Under the pieces are notes generated by a model. The model made no database searches, was not told the origin of the DNA, and saw only the letters and a list, made by a program, of their open reading frames with translations. This document shows, in pieces, positions 46,347 to 54,976 of a DNA stretch of 64,000 nt. Location of the stretch: positions 124,001 through 188,000 of the forward strand of contig NZ_QMEK01000001.1 of the NCBI RefSeq assembly GCF_003390845.1. The letters run 5' to 3'. The first letter of the stretch is position 1; every line of letters begins with the position of its first letter. This stretch comes from Tropicimonas sp. IMCC34043 (GTDB lineage Bacteria; Pseudomonadota; Alphaproteobacteria; Rhodobacterales; Rhodobacteraceae). The translations under genes and the position numbers were made by a program.

Positions 46347-47468
46347 ATGCGCGCCGAGACCCAGAACGTGATCGAGAAGATCAGGAAATCGCTGACCCTT
46401 CTGGGCCAGCGGCTGAACCTCGAGACGGTCGAGCACCGGATGGAGGAATTCAACGTGCGTGTCGAGGACCCCAGCCTGTGGGACGATCCGGCCGCGGCGC
46501 AAAAGCTGATGCGCGACCGCCAGATGCTGGTCGAGGCGCTTGGCAATTATCGCGAGATCGAACGCGAACTGAACGACCAGATCGAGCTGATCGAGCTGGG
46601 CGAGATGGAAGAGGACGACGAGGTCGTGGCCGAGGCCGAGGCGGCGCTGAAGGCGCTGGCCGGGACGGCGGCGGCGAAGGAACTCGAGGCGTTGCTCGAC
46701 GGCGAGGCGGACGGCAACGACACGTTCCTTGAAATCAACGCCGGCGCCGGTGGCACCGAGGCCTGCGACTGGGCGCAGATGCTGCAGCGGATGTATGTCC
46801 GCTGGGCGGAATCGCACGGCTACAAGGTCGAACTGCAGTCCGAGGAAGCCGGCGGCGAGGCTGGCATCAAGTCCGTGGCCTACAAGATCTCCGGCCCCAA
46901 CGCCTATGGCTGGCTGAAATCCGAAAGCGGCGTTCATCGGCTGGTCCGGATCTCGCCCTTCGGCAAGGGCACGCGCGAGACCTCGTTCGCGTCGGTCTGG
47001 GTCTATCCGGTGGTCGACGACAATATCGAGATCGAGGTCAACCCGAGCGACATCCGGATCGACACCTATCGGTCCTCGGGCGCGGGCGGGCAGCACGTGA
47101 ACACCACCGACTCGGCGGTGCGGATCACCCACATGCCGACCGGCATCGTGGTGACCAGTTCCGAGAAATCCCAGCACCAGAACCGCGACATTGCCATGAA
47201 GGCGCTGAAATCGCGGCTCTATCAGATGGAACTGGACAAGCGGAACCAGGCGATCAACGCCGCCCACGAGGCCAAGGGATCGGCCGGCTGGGGCAACCAG
47301 ATCCGCTCCTACGTGCTGCAGCCCTACCAGATGGTGAAGGACCTGCGCACGAACCACGAGACCTCGGACACGGCCGGTGTCCTCGATGGCGATCTCGACG
47401 CGTTCATGGGGGCGACGCTTGCCATGGATGTCGCCGGCAAGAGCCGCAGCGAGGCACAGGCGGAGTGA
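46347..47468 (+). CDS. prfB: Peptide chain release factor 2
   Basis: The 373-residue class I release factor recognises UGA and UAA. The SPF tripeptide is in LVRISPFGKGTRE and the catalytic GGQ is at 247-249 (SSGAGGQHVNT). The gene is one continuous frame from MRAETQNVIEKI, without the +1 programmed frameshift that regulates prfB in many other bacteria. AGGAGGAAG precedes the ATG. An amidase gene follows within a few bases. Confidence 0.97.
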   Translation: MRAETQNVIEKIRKSLTLLGQRLNLETVEHRMEEFNVRVEDPSLWDDPAAAQKLMRDRQMLVEALGNYREIERELNDQIELIELGEMEEDDEVVAEAEAALKALAGTAAAKELEALLDGEADGNDTFLEINAGAGGTEACDWAQMLQRMYVRWAESHGYKVELQSEEAGGEAGIKSVAYKISGPNAYGWLKSESGVHRLVRISPFGKGTRETSFASVWVYPVVDDNIEIEVNPSDIRIDTYRSSGAGGQHVNTTDSAVRITHMPTGIVVTSSEKSQHQNRDIAMKALKSRLYQMELDKRNQAINAAHEAKGSAGWGNQIRSYVLQPYQMVKDLRTNHETSDTAGVLDGDLDAFMGATLAMDVAGKSRSEAQAE

Positions 47469-47475
47469 CGGGACG

Positions 47476-48891
47476 GTGAGCCTCGATCCCGTTCTCGATC
47501 TCGATGCGCTCGACCTGTCGCGGCGTCTGGCGGCGGGGGAGATCAGCGCCGAGGCGCTGATGGCGGCAACGCTTGAGCGGATCGCCGAGGTGAACGGGGC
47601 GATCAACGCCATCGTATCGCTGCGCGACGCAGACGATCTGCTGGCCGAGGCGCGAGCGGCTGACGCGGCCCCGCGCAAGGGCTGGCTGCACGGCATCCCG
47701 ATGGCGGTCAAGGATCTGGTCCAGACCGCGGGCATCCGCACCACCATGGGCTCGCCGATCTATGCCGAAACCGTGCCGGTGGCCGACGAGGGGTTGGCAA
47801 GGCGGTTGCGCGCCGCGGGCGCGATCCTGATCGGCAAGACCAACGTGCCCGAATTCGGGCTTGGCTCGCACAGCATCAATCCGGTCTTCGGGCCGACCCG
47901 CACGCCCTATGATGTGACCCGCTCGGCGGGCGGATCCTCGGGCGGGGCGGGGGCGGCGCTCGCCGCGCGGATGGTTGCCGTGGCCGACGGCTCGGACATG
48001 ATGGGCAGCCTGCGCAACCCGGCCGGCTGGAACAACGTCTATGGCTTTCGCCCGACCTGGGGCGTTGTGCGCTCCGATCCGCTGGGCGACACCTTCCTGC
48101 ATCCGCTGTCGACCAACGGCGCGATGGCGCGCAGCCCGGCCGATATCGCGGCACTGTTGATGACGCTGGCCGACAACGACCCGCGGTTGCCGTTCGGACG
48201 GGCGCCGCAGGAGTATCTGCAAGGCATCGACGCCGATATTGCCGGGCGTCGCATCGGCTGGCTTGGCGACTGGGGCGGGGCGCTGGCGATGGAGCCGGGG
48301 ATTCTGCCGCTGGTCGAACAGGCGCTGACGGTCTTTGCGCGCCTTGGCTGCACGGTCGAGCCGGTTTCGCCGCCGTTTTCGGCCGACGAGATGTGGGAAA
48401 GCTGGCGGGTGCTGCGCCATTTCGCCGTCGCCTCAAGGCTGAAGCCGCTGTTCGACGATCCGGGCACCCGTGCGCTGTTGCCGCCCAAGGCGATCTGGGA
48501 GATCGAGGGCGGGATCGGGCTGTCCGCGTTCGACGTGCAGGCGGCGTCCGAAATCCGCTCGCGCTGGTTCGCGCGCGCCGCGACCCTGTTCGACCGCTTC
48601 GATGCGCTGGTGCTTCCAAGCGCGCAGATGTGGCCGTTCCCGGCGGAGTGGGATTGGCCGAAGGCGATTGGCGGGGTCGCCATGGACACGTATCACCGCT
48701 GGATGCAGGTCGTCGTGCCGGCAAGTCTGATCGGCCTGCCGGCGATCTCGGTTCCCGCGGGCTTTGGCGATCAGGGTCTGCCGATGGGGATGCAACTGAT
48801 CGGGCGCGCCGGCAGCGACGCGGCGCTGTTGCAGCTTGCCCAAGGCTATCATCAGGCGACCCGCTGGACCGACCGCAAGCCGCCTTTTTAG
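47476..48891 (+). CDS. Amidase signature family enzyme
   Basis: The 471-residue cytoplasmic hydrolase belongs to the amidase-signature family (GatA-like fold). The Ser-cisSer-Lys triad is visible: Lys in GIPMAVKDLVQ, cis-Ser in SAGGSSGGAGAAL and the nucleophile in VADGSDMMGSLRNPAGW. The sequence DMMGSLRNPA deviates from the usual DTGGSIR. The likely start is GTG at 47476, giving VSLDPVLDLD, seven bases after the prfB stop. No gatB or gatC is nearby, so it is probably a separate amidase of unknown substrate. Confidence 0.88.
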   Translation: MSLDPVLDLDALDLSRRLAAGEISAEALMAATLERIAEVNGAINAIVSLRDADDLLAEARAADAAPRKGWLHGIPMAVKDLVQTAGIRTTMGSPIYAETVPVADEGLARRLRAAGAILIGKTNVPEFGLGSHSINPVFGPTRTPYDVTRSAGGSSGGAGAALAARMVAVADGSDMMGSLRNPAGWNNVYGFRPTWGVVRSDPLGDTFLHPLSTNGAMARSPADIAALLMTLADNDPRLPFGRAPQEYLQGIDADIAGRRIGWLGDWGGALAMEPGILPLVEQALTVFARLGCTVEPVSPPFSADEMWESWRVLRHFAVASRLKPLFDDPGTRALLPPKAIWEIEGGIGLSAFDVQAASEIRSRWFARAATLFDRFDALVLPSAQMWPFPAEWDWPKAIGGVAMDTYHRWMQVVVPASLIGLPAISVPAGFGDQGLPMGMQLIGRAGSDAALLQLAQGYHQATRWTDRKPPF

Positions 48892-49122
48892 GTGTGCGGA
48901 GAGGGGAGGACTGTGGAGGTTTGCGCTTCGAGCGCAAATCGGACGGCCGTAATCTCGTTAGGAATTACTTTCGTCCACAGACGCAGGCAGACCAATTGTC
49001 CTTTGCCTACGGTTACATTCTCTTTGGAGCTGACGACTTACGCGGCGGCATGCAAAATTCCGGTTGGCGAGCCTTTAAATCTCTCCTAGAAAAAAGCAGG
49101 TATTTACATTCAAGGGATTGCA

Positions 49123-49653
49123 ATGTCTCGACGCATAATGTGGGGCACGCTATTCTCAGGCATCGGAGGCTTGATGGTCGGTCTCGTTTCAGCTTGGCAG
49201 GTATTCTCGCCGGCGGAACTCAAGACACCAAATGATGTTCTGGAAGAGTTGCGAAGGATAGCGACAGCGATCGAATCGCAGGCCATGGTGATAAAGCCTT
49301 CGCAGATACCTGAGATTGCCACAGCTCTAGGCGACGTTACCACTCAGGTTGCCTTTGCTGCCCGAGGGAAGGACGGGACGCTGCCCTTTGTTCCGCGTTC
49401 ATTCGTCGGTCTGTCCGATCAGCCTCTTGGCCAAGCCTATGATCTCGTCGCACCAAATGGAAAAGGGCGCTTGATGATTATTTCCGCGCCTTCAAATACG
49501 TGGATAGACGCGCGAGCCGATGGTGAGCTAGTCGGAAATAGAGTTCGGCGTGGGGAACACTTTGAAGTGGAGTTTGGCGATCAAACCTGCCGCGTAGAAC
49601 TCATCGACATATTTGAGCCAGATAGCGCAAGGCTAAGAACTATCTGCTTCTAG
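49123..49653 (+). CDS. Orphan protein in a lower-GC insert, function unknown
   Basis: The 176-residue protein begins with a hydrophobic segment, SGIGGLMVGLVSAWQVF (about 12-28), so it is probably membrane-anchored with the rest outside or in the cytoplasm. The remainder has a helical stretch (VLEELRRIATAIESQAM) and a beta-rich C-terminal half (GRLMIISAPSNTWIDAR, EHFEVEFGDQTCRVELI). I recognise no family. The gene and its flanks (about 48.9-49.8 kb) use many A/T-ending codons, unlike the G/C-ending codons of both neighbours, a sign of transfer. The ribosome-binding site is weak. Confidence 0.6.
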   Translation: MSRRIMWGTLFSGIGGLMVGLVSAWQVFSPAELKTPNDVLEELRRIATAIESQAMVIKPSQIPEIATALGDVTTQVAFAARGKDGTLPFVPRSFVGLSDQPLGQAYDLVAPNGKGRLMIISAPSNTWIDARADGELVGNRVRRGEHFEVEFGDQTCRVELIDIFEPDSARLRTICF

Positions 49654-49832
49654 GTTGTCGATATAGCTGACGGCAGGTTGACGGTCGTGCAAGCACTGAA
49701 CCGAGGACCATCGAGTTTGCCGAGCTAGGGCCAGAAGAATCGGGATTCGGAGAGCCAACTTCGGCAAACCTGTTGATTCAGGGACGCGCCACGGCCATCC
49801 TGACCCTGCCGAAAGGCAGGGGAGGGTTTGAG

Positions 49833-50612
49833 ATGTCCGACGACGTGGCGCTGCAGGCATCGCCGCATCCAGATATTGCCGTGCTCGATTTCAGCGACCT
49901 TAAGTATGCGCTTTCCATGGGCTGGCAGGATTACCGCGCCGCCCCGGGCATCGGGTTGGTGTTCAGCGCCGTCTACGTCCTTGGCGGGCTGTTCCTGATG
50001 TTCATCTCGGGCGGATTTGTCTTTCAAACGATCATTCTGGCGCTCGGGTTCCCGATCCTCGCGCCCTTTGCCGCGGTCGGGCTTTACGAGACAAGCCGCC
50101 GGCTCGAGGCAAACAAGCCGCTCGATCTCTACTCGATCTTCGGTGTGGTCTGGCGCGAGAAAGACCGCCAGATCCCCTGGGTCGGGGCGATCATCGTGAT
50201 CTACTTCCTGTTCTATACCTTCCTTGCCCACATGGTCTTTGCGCTGTTCATGGGCCTGTCGGTGATGACCAACGTCTCGTCCTCGTTCGACGCCTTCCTG
50301 ACCACGAACGGTCTGACCATGATCGCGATCGAACTCGTGGTGGGGGCGGTGCTGGGCTTCGTCCTGTTTGCCCTCACGGTCTTCAGTCTGCCGTTGCTGG
50401 TCGACAAGGAGATCGACTTCATGACCGCGATGCTGCTGAGCTTCGAGGCGGTGCGGCAGAACTTTCTGGTGATGCTGGTCTGGGCGGGGCTGATCGCGGT
50501 GCTGGTGGTGGCGGCGATGATCCCGGCGTTCCTGGGCCTTCTGGTGGTGCTGCCGGTGCTGGGCCATGCCACCTGGCATCTCTATCGTCGGGCGCTTCTC
50601 GATCCCGAGTAG
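49833..50612 (+). CDS. DUF2189 family membrane protein
   Basis: The 259-residue protein starts at ATG 49833 after GGGGAGGG. It has a short hydrophilic N-terminus and six or so membrane helices, including VLGGLFLMFISGGFVFQ, FPILAPFAAVGLYETSRRLE and the paired helices of 155-260. RAAPGIGLVFSAVYVLGG and the LYETSRR turn are typical of DUF2189, whose function is unknown. The gene is separate from the orphan gene upstream and convergent with the AgcS symporter gene. Confidence 0.8.
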   Translation: MSDDVALQASPHPDIAVLDFSDLKYALSMGWQDYRAAPGIGLVFSAVYVLGGLFLMFISGGFVFQTIILALGFPILAPFAAVGLYETSRRLEANKPLDLYSIFGVVWREKDRQIPWVGAIIVIYFLFYTFLAHMVFALFMGLSVMTNVSSSFDAFLTTNGLTMIAIELVVGAVLGFVLFALTVFSLPLLVDKEIDFMTAMLLSFEAVRQNFLVMLVWAGLIAVLVVAAMIPAFLGLLVVLPVLGHATWHLYRRALLDPE

Positions 50613-50617
50613 GCGAA

Positions 50618-50638
50618 CGGGGCCCCGCTGGGGCCCCG
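50618..50638. terminator. Perfect 9-bp hairpin between convergent genes
   Basis: CGGGGCCCC and GGGGCCCCG pair around GCT, five bases after the DUF2189 stop and eight before the AgcS gene's 3' end. No U-tract follows, but the position suits a bidirectional terminator. Confidence 0.55.
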
Positions 50639-50646
50639 CACATGGG

Positions 50647-52059
50647 TCATTTCCAGATGTGATGGTCGACGCCGTCCGATATCTCGGGATATTCGGCGAT
50701 CCTGAACTCCGGCTCCACGCCGGCCTTGCGCTGTGCGAGGTAGTCCTTGGTCAGCTTGGTGACCGTCCCGGACAGCAGCAGGATCGCGACAAGGTTGATC
50801 GTCGCCATCAACCCCATCGAGGCATCGGCGGCGTTGAACACTGTCGAGACGCTCTGCACCGATCCCCAGACCACCATCGCCAGCACCAGCACGCGCATCC
50901 CCATGATCCATTGCGGCCCGCCGATGCCGAGATAGACGAGCGCATTTTCGGCATAGGAATAATTGCCGATGATCGAGGTGAAGGCGAAGAAGATGATCGC
51001 CAGCGCCACGAAGTACACACCAAGCCCGCCGATATGTGCCTCCATCGCGGATTGGGTCAGGGCCATGCCGGTCTGGTCGGGGGCGGTGTCCATCACGCCC
51101 GACAGCAGGATGATCACCGCGGTCGCGGTACAGATCAGCAGCGTGTCGATGAAGACGCCAAGCGCCTGCACGAAGCCCTGGCTGGAGGGATGGTGCGGAT
51201 CGGGGATCGCGACGGCCGCGATGTTCGGCGCCGAACCCATGCCGGCCTCGTTCGAGAACAGGCCGCGCTTGACGCCGTTCATCATCGCTGCGGCCATGCC
51301 GCCGGCAACGCCGCCCGCCGCCGAATGCCAGCCAAAGGCGTGGCCGATGATGCTGGCCAGCACGCCCGGCACTTGCGAGAAGTTCATGATCAGGATGATG
51401 ATCGCCAGCAGCAGATAGGCGCCGGCCATGAAGGGCACGATGATCTCGGCCACCGAGGCGATCTTCTTGACGCCGCCGAAGATCACGATGCCGGTGAAGG
51501 CGGCGATGATCAGGCCGGTGACGAAGGTCGGGATCGAGAATGCGCCGTTCAGCGCCGTGGCAATCGAATTGGCCTGCACCGAATTGAACACCAGCCCGAA
51601 GGAAAGGATCAGGCAGACCGCGAAAATCGCGCCGGCCCAGGGTGCCTTGAGGCCGCGGGCGATATAGAACGCAGGGCCCCCGCGCAGCATTCCCGACGGT
51701 CCGGTGGTCTTGTAAAGCTGCGCCAGCGAACTTTCTGCATAGGCCGTGGCCATGCCGACAAGCGCCACCATCCACATCCAGAAGATCGCGCCCGGTCCGC
51801 CCAGATGCAGCGCCACCGCGACGCCCGCAAGGTTGCCGGTGCCGACGCGGCTGGCCAGCGAAACGGTCAGCGCCTGCAGCGGGCTGATGCCGTTCGCGGT
51901 CACTTCCTTCGATCCGATGACGCAACGGATCATCTCGTGGAAATGTCGGAACTGGATGAAGCCAAGCCTGATCGTGAAGTACACGCCCGTGGCCAGCAGG
52001 CCGTATATAAGGACGTATCCCCAGAATATTGTATTCATGAAGTCGATGATGGCGTTCAT
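50647..52059 (-). CDS. Alanine/glycine:cation symporter (AgcS family)
   Basis: The 470-residue inner-membrane sodium symporter has about eleven helices with the family motifs SLASRVGTGNLAGVAVALHLGG-type in helix 3 (G/N-rich cation site), FWMWMVALVGMATAYAESSLA, and FSNEAGMGSAPNIAA with the conserved GMGSAP loop. It imports alanine, glycine or a related amino acid with sodium. The start ATG at 52059 gives MNAIIDFMNTIFWGY. The gene stands alone, convergent with the DUF2189 gene. Confidence 0.92.
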   Translation of the reverse strand: MNAIIDFMNTIFWGYVLIYGLLATGVYFTIRLGFIQFRHFHEMIRCVIGSKEVTANGISPLQALTVSLASRVGTGNLAGVAVALHLGGPGAIFWMWMVALVGMATAYAESSLAQLYKTTGPSGMLRGGPAFYIARGLKAPWAGAIFAVCLILSFGLVFNSVQANSIATALNGAFSIPTFVTGLIIAAFTGIVIFGGVKKIASVAEIIVPFMAGAYLLLAIIILIMNFSQVPGVLASIIGHAFGWHSAAGGVAGGMAAAMMNGVKRGLFSNEAGMGSAPNIAAVAIPDPHHPSSQGFVQALGVFIDTLLICTATAVIILLSGVMDTAPDQTGMALTQSAMEAHIGGLGVYFVALAIIFFAFTSIIGNYSYAENALVYLGIGGPQWIMGMRVLVLAMVVWGSVQSVSTVFNAADASMGLMATINLVAILLLSGTVTKLTKDYLAQRKAGVEPEFRIAEYPEISDGVDHHIWK

Positions 52060-52223
52060 TGGCCGTCCCCTTTGTTCCTGTTCTCTCGCAGATTGGGATC
52101 AGCGTGACCGCTGCCAGCGTGTCAGTCAATCGACCTGCACATCGGCAGCCCGCCGCGGTGTCGCCAAATGGGATATTTCGGGCAACCGCGGCTGGCAGCT
52201 TTGGAAATCAGCACATTGAAAGC

Positions 52224-52253
52224 AAAACGGGCGCCCTCTGGAAGGACGCCCGT
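52224..52253 (-). terminator. Terminator after the bactofilin gene
   Basis: On the minus strand ACGGGCG and CGCCCGT pair, with four T residues following (52227-52224). It lies 30 bases after the bactofilin stop. Confidence 0.65.
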
Positions 52254-52282
52254 ACCAATACCCCGTTCAGGGAAGGACGTGC

Positions 52283-52789
52283 TCAGTTCTCGGGTTTTGC
52301 CGGGGGCAGGACCGAGGCGCGGTGGCTCGTGATGCCGCCCTGGCCGCTCAACGGATCTTCCTGGCGCTGGACCGAGCCCTCGAAATGGGCACCGCTTTCG
52401 ATCGCGATGGTCTTGTGGATGATGTCGCCTTCGACCTTGGCGGTCGAGGTCAGGCGGACCTTCAGCCCGCGCACCCGGCCGACGATGCGACCGTTGACGA
52501 TGACGTCGTCGGCCACACATTCGCCGCGGATCGTCGCGTTCTCGCCGATGGTCAGCAAATGGGCGCGGATGTCGCCCTCGACCGTGCCTTCGATCTGAAT
52601 GTCGCCCGAGGTCTTGAGATTGCCAGTGATGGTCAGGTCCGACGACAGGATCGATGCCGGTGGTTTGGCCTTGGCTGACGGGGGAACATCCATTCCGGGC
52701 ACGACCGGCTTTTTAGCGGTCTCTGGGGCCTTTGCGGGCTCGCCGTCCTTGGCAGGGCCGGGCTCGTTGATTCGGCTCTTAGAAAACAT
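52283..52789 (-). CDS. Bactofilin (polymer-forming cytoskeletal protein)
   Basis: The 168-residue protein has a disordered N-terminus rich in Pro/Lys/Ala and a central right-handed beta-helix (about 46-140) with the regular short repeats ITGNLKTSGDIQIEGTVEGD and later GRVRGLKVRLTSTAKVEGDI. Bactofilins polymerise at the membrane and localise wall-modifying enzymes. Its start overlaps the end of the M23 peptidase gene by 11 bases, so both are co-translated, and the peptidase is its likely partner. Confidence 0.94.
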   Translation of the reverse strand: MFSKSRINEPGPAKDGEPAKAPETAKKPVVPGMDVPPSAKAKPPASILSSDLTITGNLKTSGDIQIEGTVEGDIRAHLLTIGENATIRGECVADDVIVNGRIVGRVRGLKVRLTSTAKVEGDIIHKTIAIESGAHFEGSVQRQEDPLSGQGGITSHRASVLPPAKPEN

Positions 52790-54101
52790 CCTTGGCTGCC
52801 TTGATAAAGTTCATGGGATTCACGGCCGTCCCATTCACCCGCACTTCATAGTGAAGATGGGTTCCGGTCGACCGTCCGGTATTGCCCATATCACCGATCC
52901 TGTCGCCTTTCGAGATCTTTTGGCCCGGCGTGACCCGTGTCCGCGACATGTGACCATAGACGGTTTCGATGCCGAACTCGTGCTTGATCTTGACCATCCG
53001 GCCATACCCCGAATGCCAGCCGGCCTCTTCCACCACGCCGTCGGCGGTGGAATAGATTGGCGTCCCAAGGCTCGACGCCATGTCGATGCCTTCGTGCATA
53101 CGGCCCCAGCGCCGCCCGAAACCGCTGGTATAGCGGAACGAGTCCTTCACCGGCAGGGCGAAGGGCGCCCGTTCGGCCGCGATGCGATAGAGGTTCATCT
53201 CGTCGAGCCCGCCAAGCAGCCGGTTGGCCCGCAACTCGTCGTCCGAAGGTTCCTTGCCCTTGGTCGAATACGAGATCGGGGTCAGCGGGCCGCCCTGTCC
53301 GGAATAGCCGCGGCGCACCGTATCGAGCAGTTTTGAGGGTGGCAGGCCGGCGTCCTTGAACATCTTCTCGAGCGGTGCCACCGAAACCGTCAGCGCCTCT
53401 TCGAGCTGGCTGAAGATCTTGTCGTTGCGCTCGAGGATCAGGTCGCGCTCATAGGCAATCGCCTCGGCCTCATCGACCGCATGCTCGGCCTCGATGGAGA
53501 AAGCGTCGCGTTCCTGGGACGTCTCGGTAAGGGCGGTGTTGAGGAAGGCGAGCGTCGCATCGACATCGGCAACCGACTGGTCCGACCGTGCGGCATCGGT
53601 TGCGCCATCGAGTGCGGCAATCGCCTCTGCGGCTGCGTTCCGGGCGGTGTCGCGTTCGGCGATGGCCTTCCGCAGGGTGCTCTGGATCACGCCGATGCCG
53701 GTCTCAAGCTCGCGGCGCCGATCCTCGGAGGCGAGCAGTTTGGACTGCATGTCCGAGATCTGTTCGAGTGCGGCGGCGAAACGTTCGTGGGCGGTCAGTG
53801 CCTCGGTCCGGGCCGTGTTGCGGGCGTCGGCCAGCGTGTTCAGCCGTTCCTCGAACAACGCCTGGTCGCGGCGGACCTGTTCGCGGATATTGCCGGCGCC
53901 GATGGTGTCCATCACCATGACCGACGAGGCGAGGATTGCCCAGGCGATCAGGGAGGTCGAGCCTGCGAGGATCAGGAACTGGGTGCCAGGCCGCAGCCGG
54001 ATGAACCGGGTCTGCCCGGTATCGCTGCGCAGGAACAAACGCTGTTCCGGTAGATAGCGCTCAAAGAATGCGTGAATACGGTCGGTGAATCGCGTCCGCA
54101 A
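52779..54101 (-). CDS. M23 family peptidoglycan endopeptidase with transmembrane and coiled-coil regions
   Basis: The 440-residue protein has a cytoplasmic N-terminus, one membrane helix (about 37-60), a long coiled coil (about 75-230) and a C-terminal M23 LytM domain with HEGIDMASSLGTPI, SGYGRMVKIKHEFGIETVYGHM and THLHYEVRVNG; the zinc ligands are His-Asp and HxH. The start is TTG at 54101, because no in-frame ATG lies between the upstream stop and the membrane helix region. It is co-encoded with a bactofilin through an 11-base overlap. Its role is local cutting of wall cross-links during shape change or division. Confidence 0.9.
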   Translation of the reverse strand: MRTRFTDRIHAFFERYLPEQRLFLRSDTGQTRFIRLRPGTQFLILAGSTSLIAWAILASSVMVMDTIGAGNIREQVRRDQALFEERLNTLADARNTARTEALTAHERFAAALEQISDMQSKLLASEDRRRELETGIGVIQSTLRKAIAERDTARNAAAEAIAALDGATDAARSDQSVADVDATLAFLNTALTETSQERDAFSIEAEHAVDEAEAIAYERDLILERNDKIFSQLEEALTVSVAPLEKMFKDAGLPPSKLLDTVRRGYSGQGGPLTPISYSTKGKEPSDDELRANRLLGGLDEMNLYRIAAERAPFALPVKDSFRYTSGFGRRWGRMHEGIDMASSLGTPIYSTADGVVEEAGWHSGYGRMVKIKHEFGIETVYGHMSRTRVTPGQKISKGDRIGDMGNTGRSTGTHLHYEVRVNGTAVNPMNFIKAAKDVF

Positions 54102-54405
54102 GTGCTCGTCCCCGTGGCTAGCCCCGTGTTGTGATCATCCGGATTATCCGGCTATGCGGTTTTTCGGGCGACCGTGGGCTGCCCACCGGTGGCTCGTTGT
54201 CAGCGGGGATAAGGCCGGGCCACAAGCCACGCAAGACTTTCGCCCGCCCTCCGGCGCCGCCCTGCCGATGGAGGCGAAAAGTGGCAAAAATCCGCCGACT
54301 CACAAAATTGTTTCCTGAATTGGGTAATGATTCCGTCTCGAATGCGATTTCGAGCGGAATGGACTCGCCCGGCCGGCGGACCTGCTGGCCGAGCGATGGC
54401 GTGGG
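54102..54405. other. Intergenic region upstream of the M23 gene
   Basis: About 300 bp without a supported gene, lying between the M23 start and the peroxiredoxin 3' end (both on the minus strand). It must carry the M23-bactofilin promoter. It contains a CGGATTATCCG palindrome near 54139-54149 and a run of A/T-rich sequence at 54295-54340, but I cannot identify a -35/-10 pair with confidence. Confidence 0.45.
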
Positions 54406-54867
54406 TCAGATATCCTTGATCGCCGAAAGCACCTCTTCGGCGTGGCCCTCGACCTTCACCTTGGGCCAGACCTTGGCGACGGTTCCGGTGCCGTCGATCA
54501 GGAAGGTCGCGCGCTGGATGCCCATGCTGGTCTTGCCGTACATGTTCTTTTCGACCCAGACGCCATAGGCTTCGCAGACCCCGCCATCCTCGTCCGACAG
54601 CAATGTTACCTGCAACCCGTGCTTGTCGCGGAACTTGTCGTGTTTGGATACGCTGTCCTTCGAGACGCCCAGCACCACGGCGCCTGCGGCCTCGAAGGCG
54701 GCAAGCTGTCCGGTGAAGGCGATTGCCTCGACGGTGCAGCCCGGCGTGTCGTCGCGGGGATAGAAATAGAGCACCACGGCTTTCGGACGCAGGGCCGAGA
54801 GCGTGACCTCGCCGCCGCCGTCGCGGGGCAGGGTGAAATCCGGAGCGGGAGTGCCAGCGTCGATCAT
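54406..54867 (-). CDS. bcp: Thioredoxin-dependent peroxiredoxin (BCP/PrxQ type)
   Basis: The 153-residue protein reduces hydroperoxides with thioredoxin. The peroxidatic Cys lies in DDTPGCTVEA (about residue 45). E. coli BCP has a resolving Cys five residues later; here that position is Ile (CTVEAIAF), and the only other candidate is the Cys in EDGGVCEAYGVW (about 97), so the mechanism is a different PrxQ subtype. The start ATG at 54867 follows AGGAAACAC. It is divergent from the AsmA-like gene. Confidence 0.93.
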   Translation of the reverse strand: MIDAGTPAPDFTLPRDGGGEVTLSALRPKAVVLYFYPRDDTPGCTVEAIAFTGQLAAFEAAGAVVLGVSKDSVSKHDKFRDKHGLQVTLLSDEDGGVCEAYGVWVEKNMYGKTSMGIQRATFLIDGTGTVAKVWPKVKVEGHAEEVLSAIKDI

Positions 54868-54976
54868 ATGTGTTTCCTGTGCTGCGGCCCGCCGATCCGG
54901 GCCTTGGGGGAGCTTCCCTTCTAGCGCGGCGCGGGCAAGAATGCAGCAGCGGGCAAAGCCCAGGCGGAAGGACACA

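Noticed and set aside
46347-46450. Programmed frameshift in prfB
   Set aside because: The gene is one uninterrupted frame from the first ATG through the GGQ motif, with no early UGA or slippery CUU U site.
54131-54405. Small plus-strand open frame in the gap before the peroxiredoxin gene's 3' end
   Set aside because: It runs antisense into the peroxiredoxin gene, is Pro/Arg-rich and has no ribosome-binding site.
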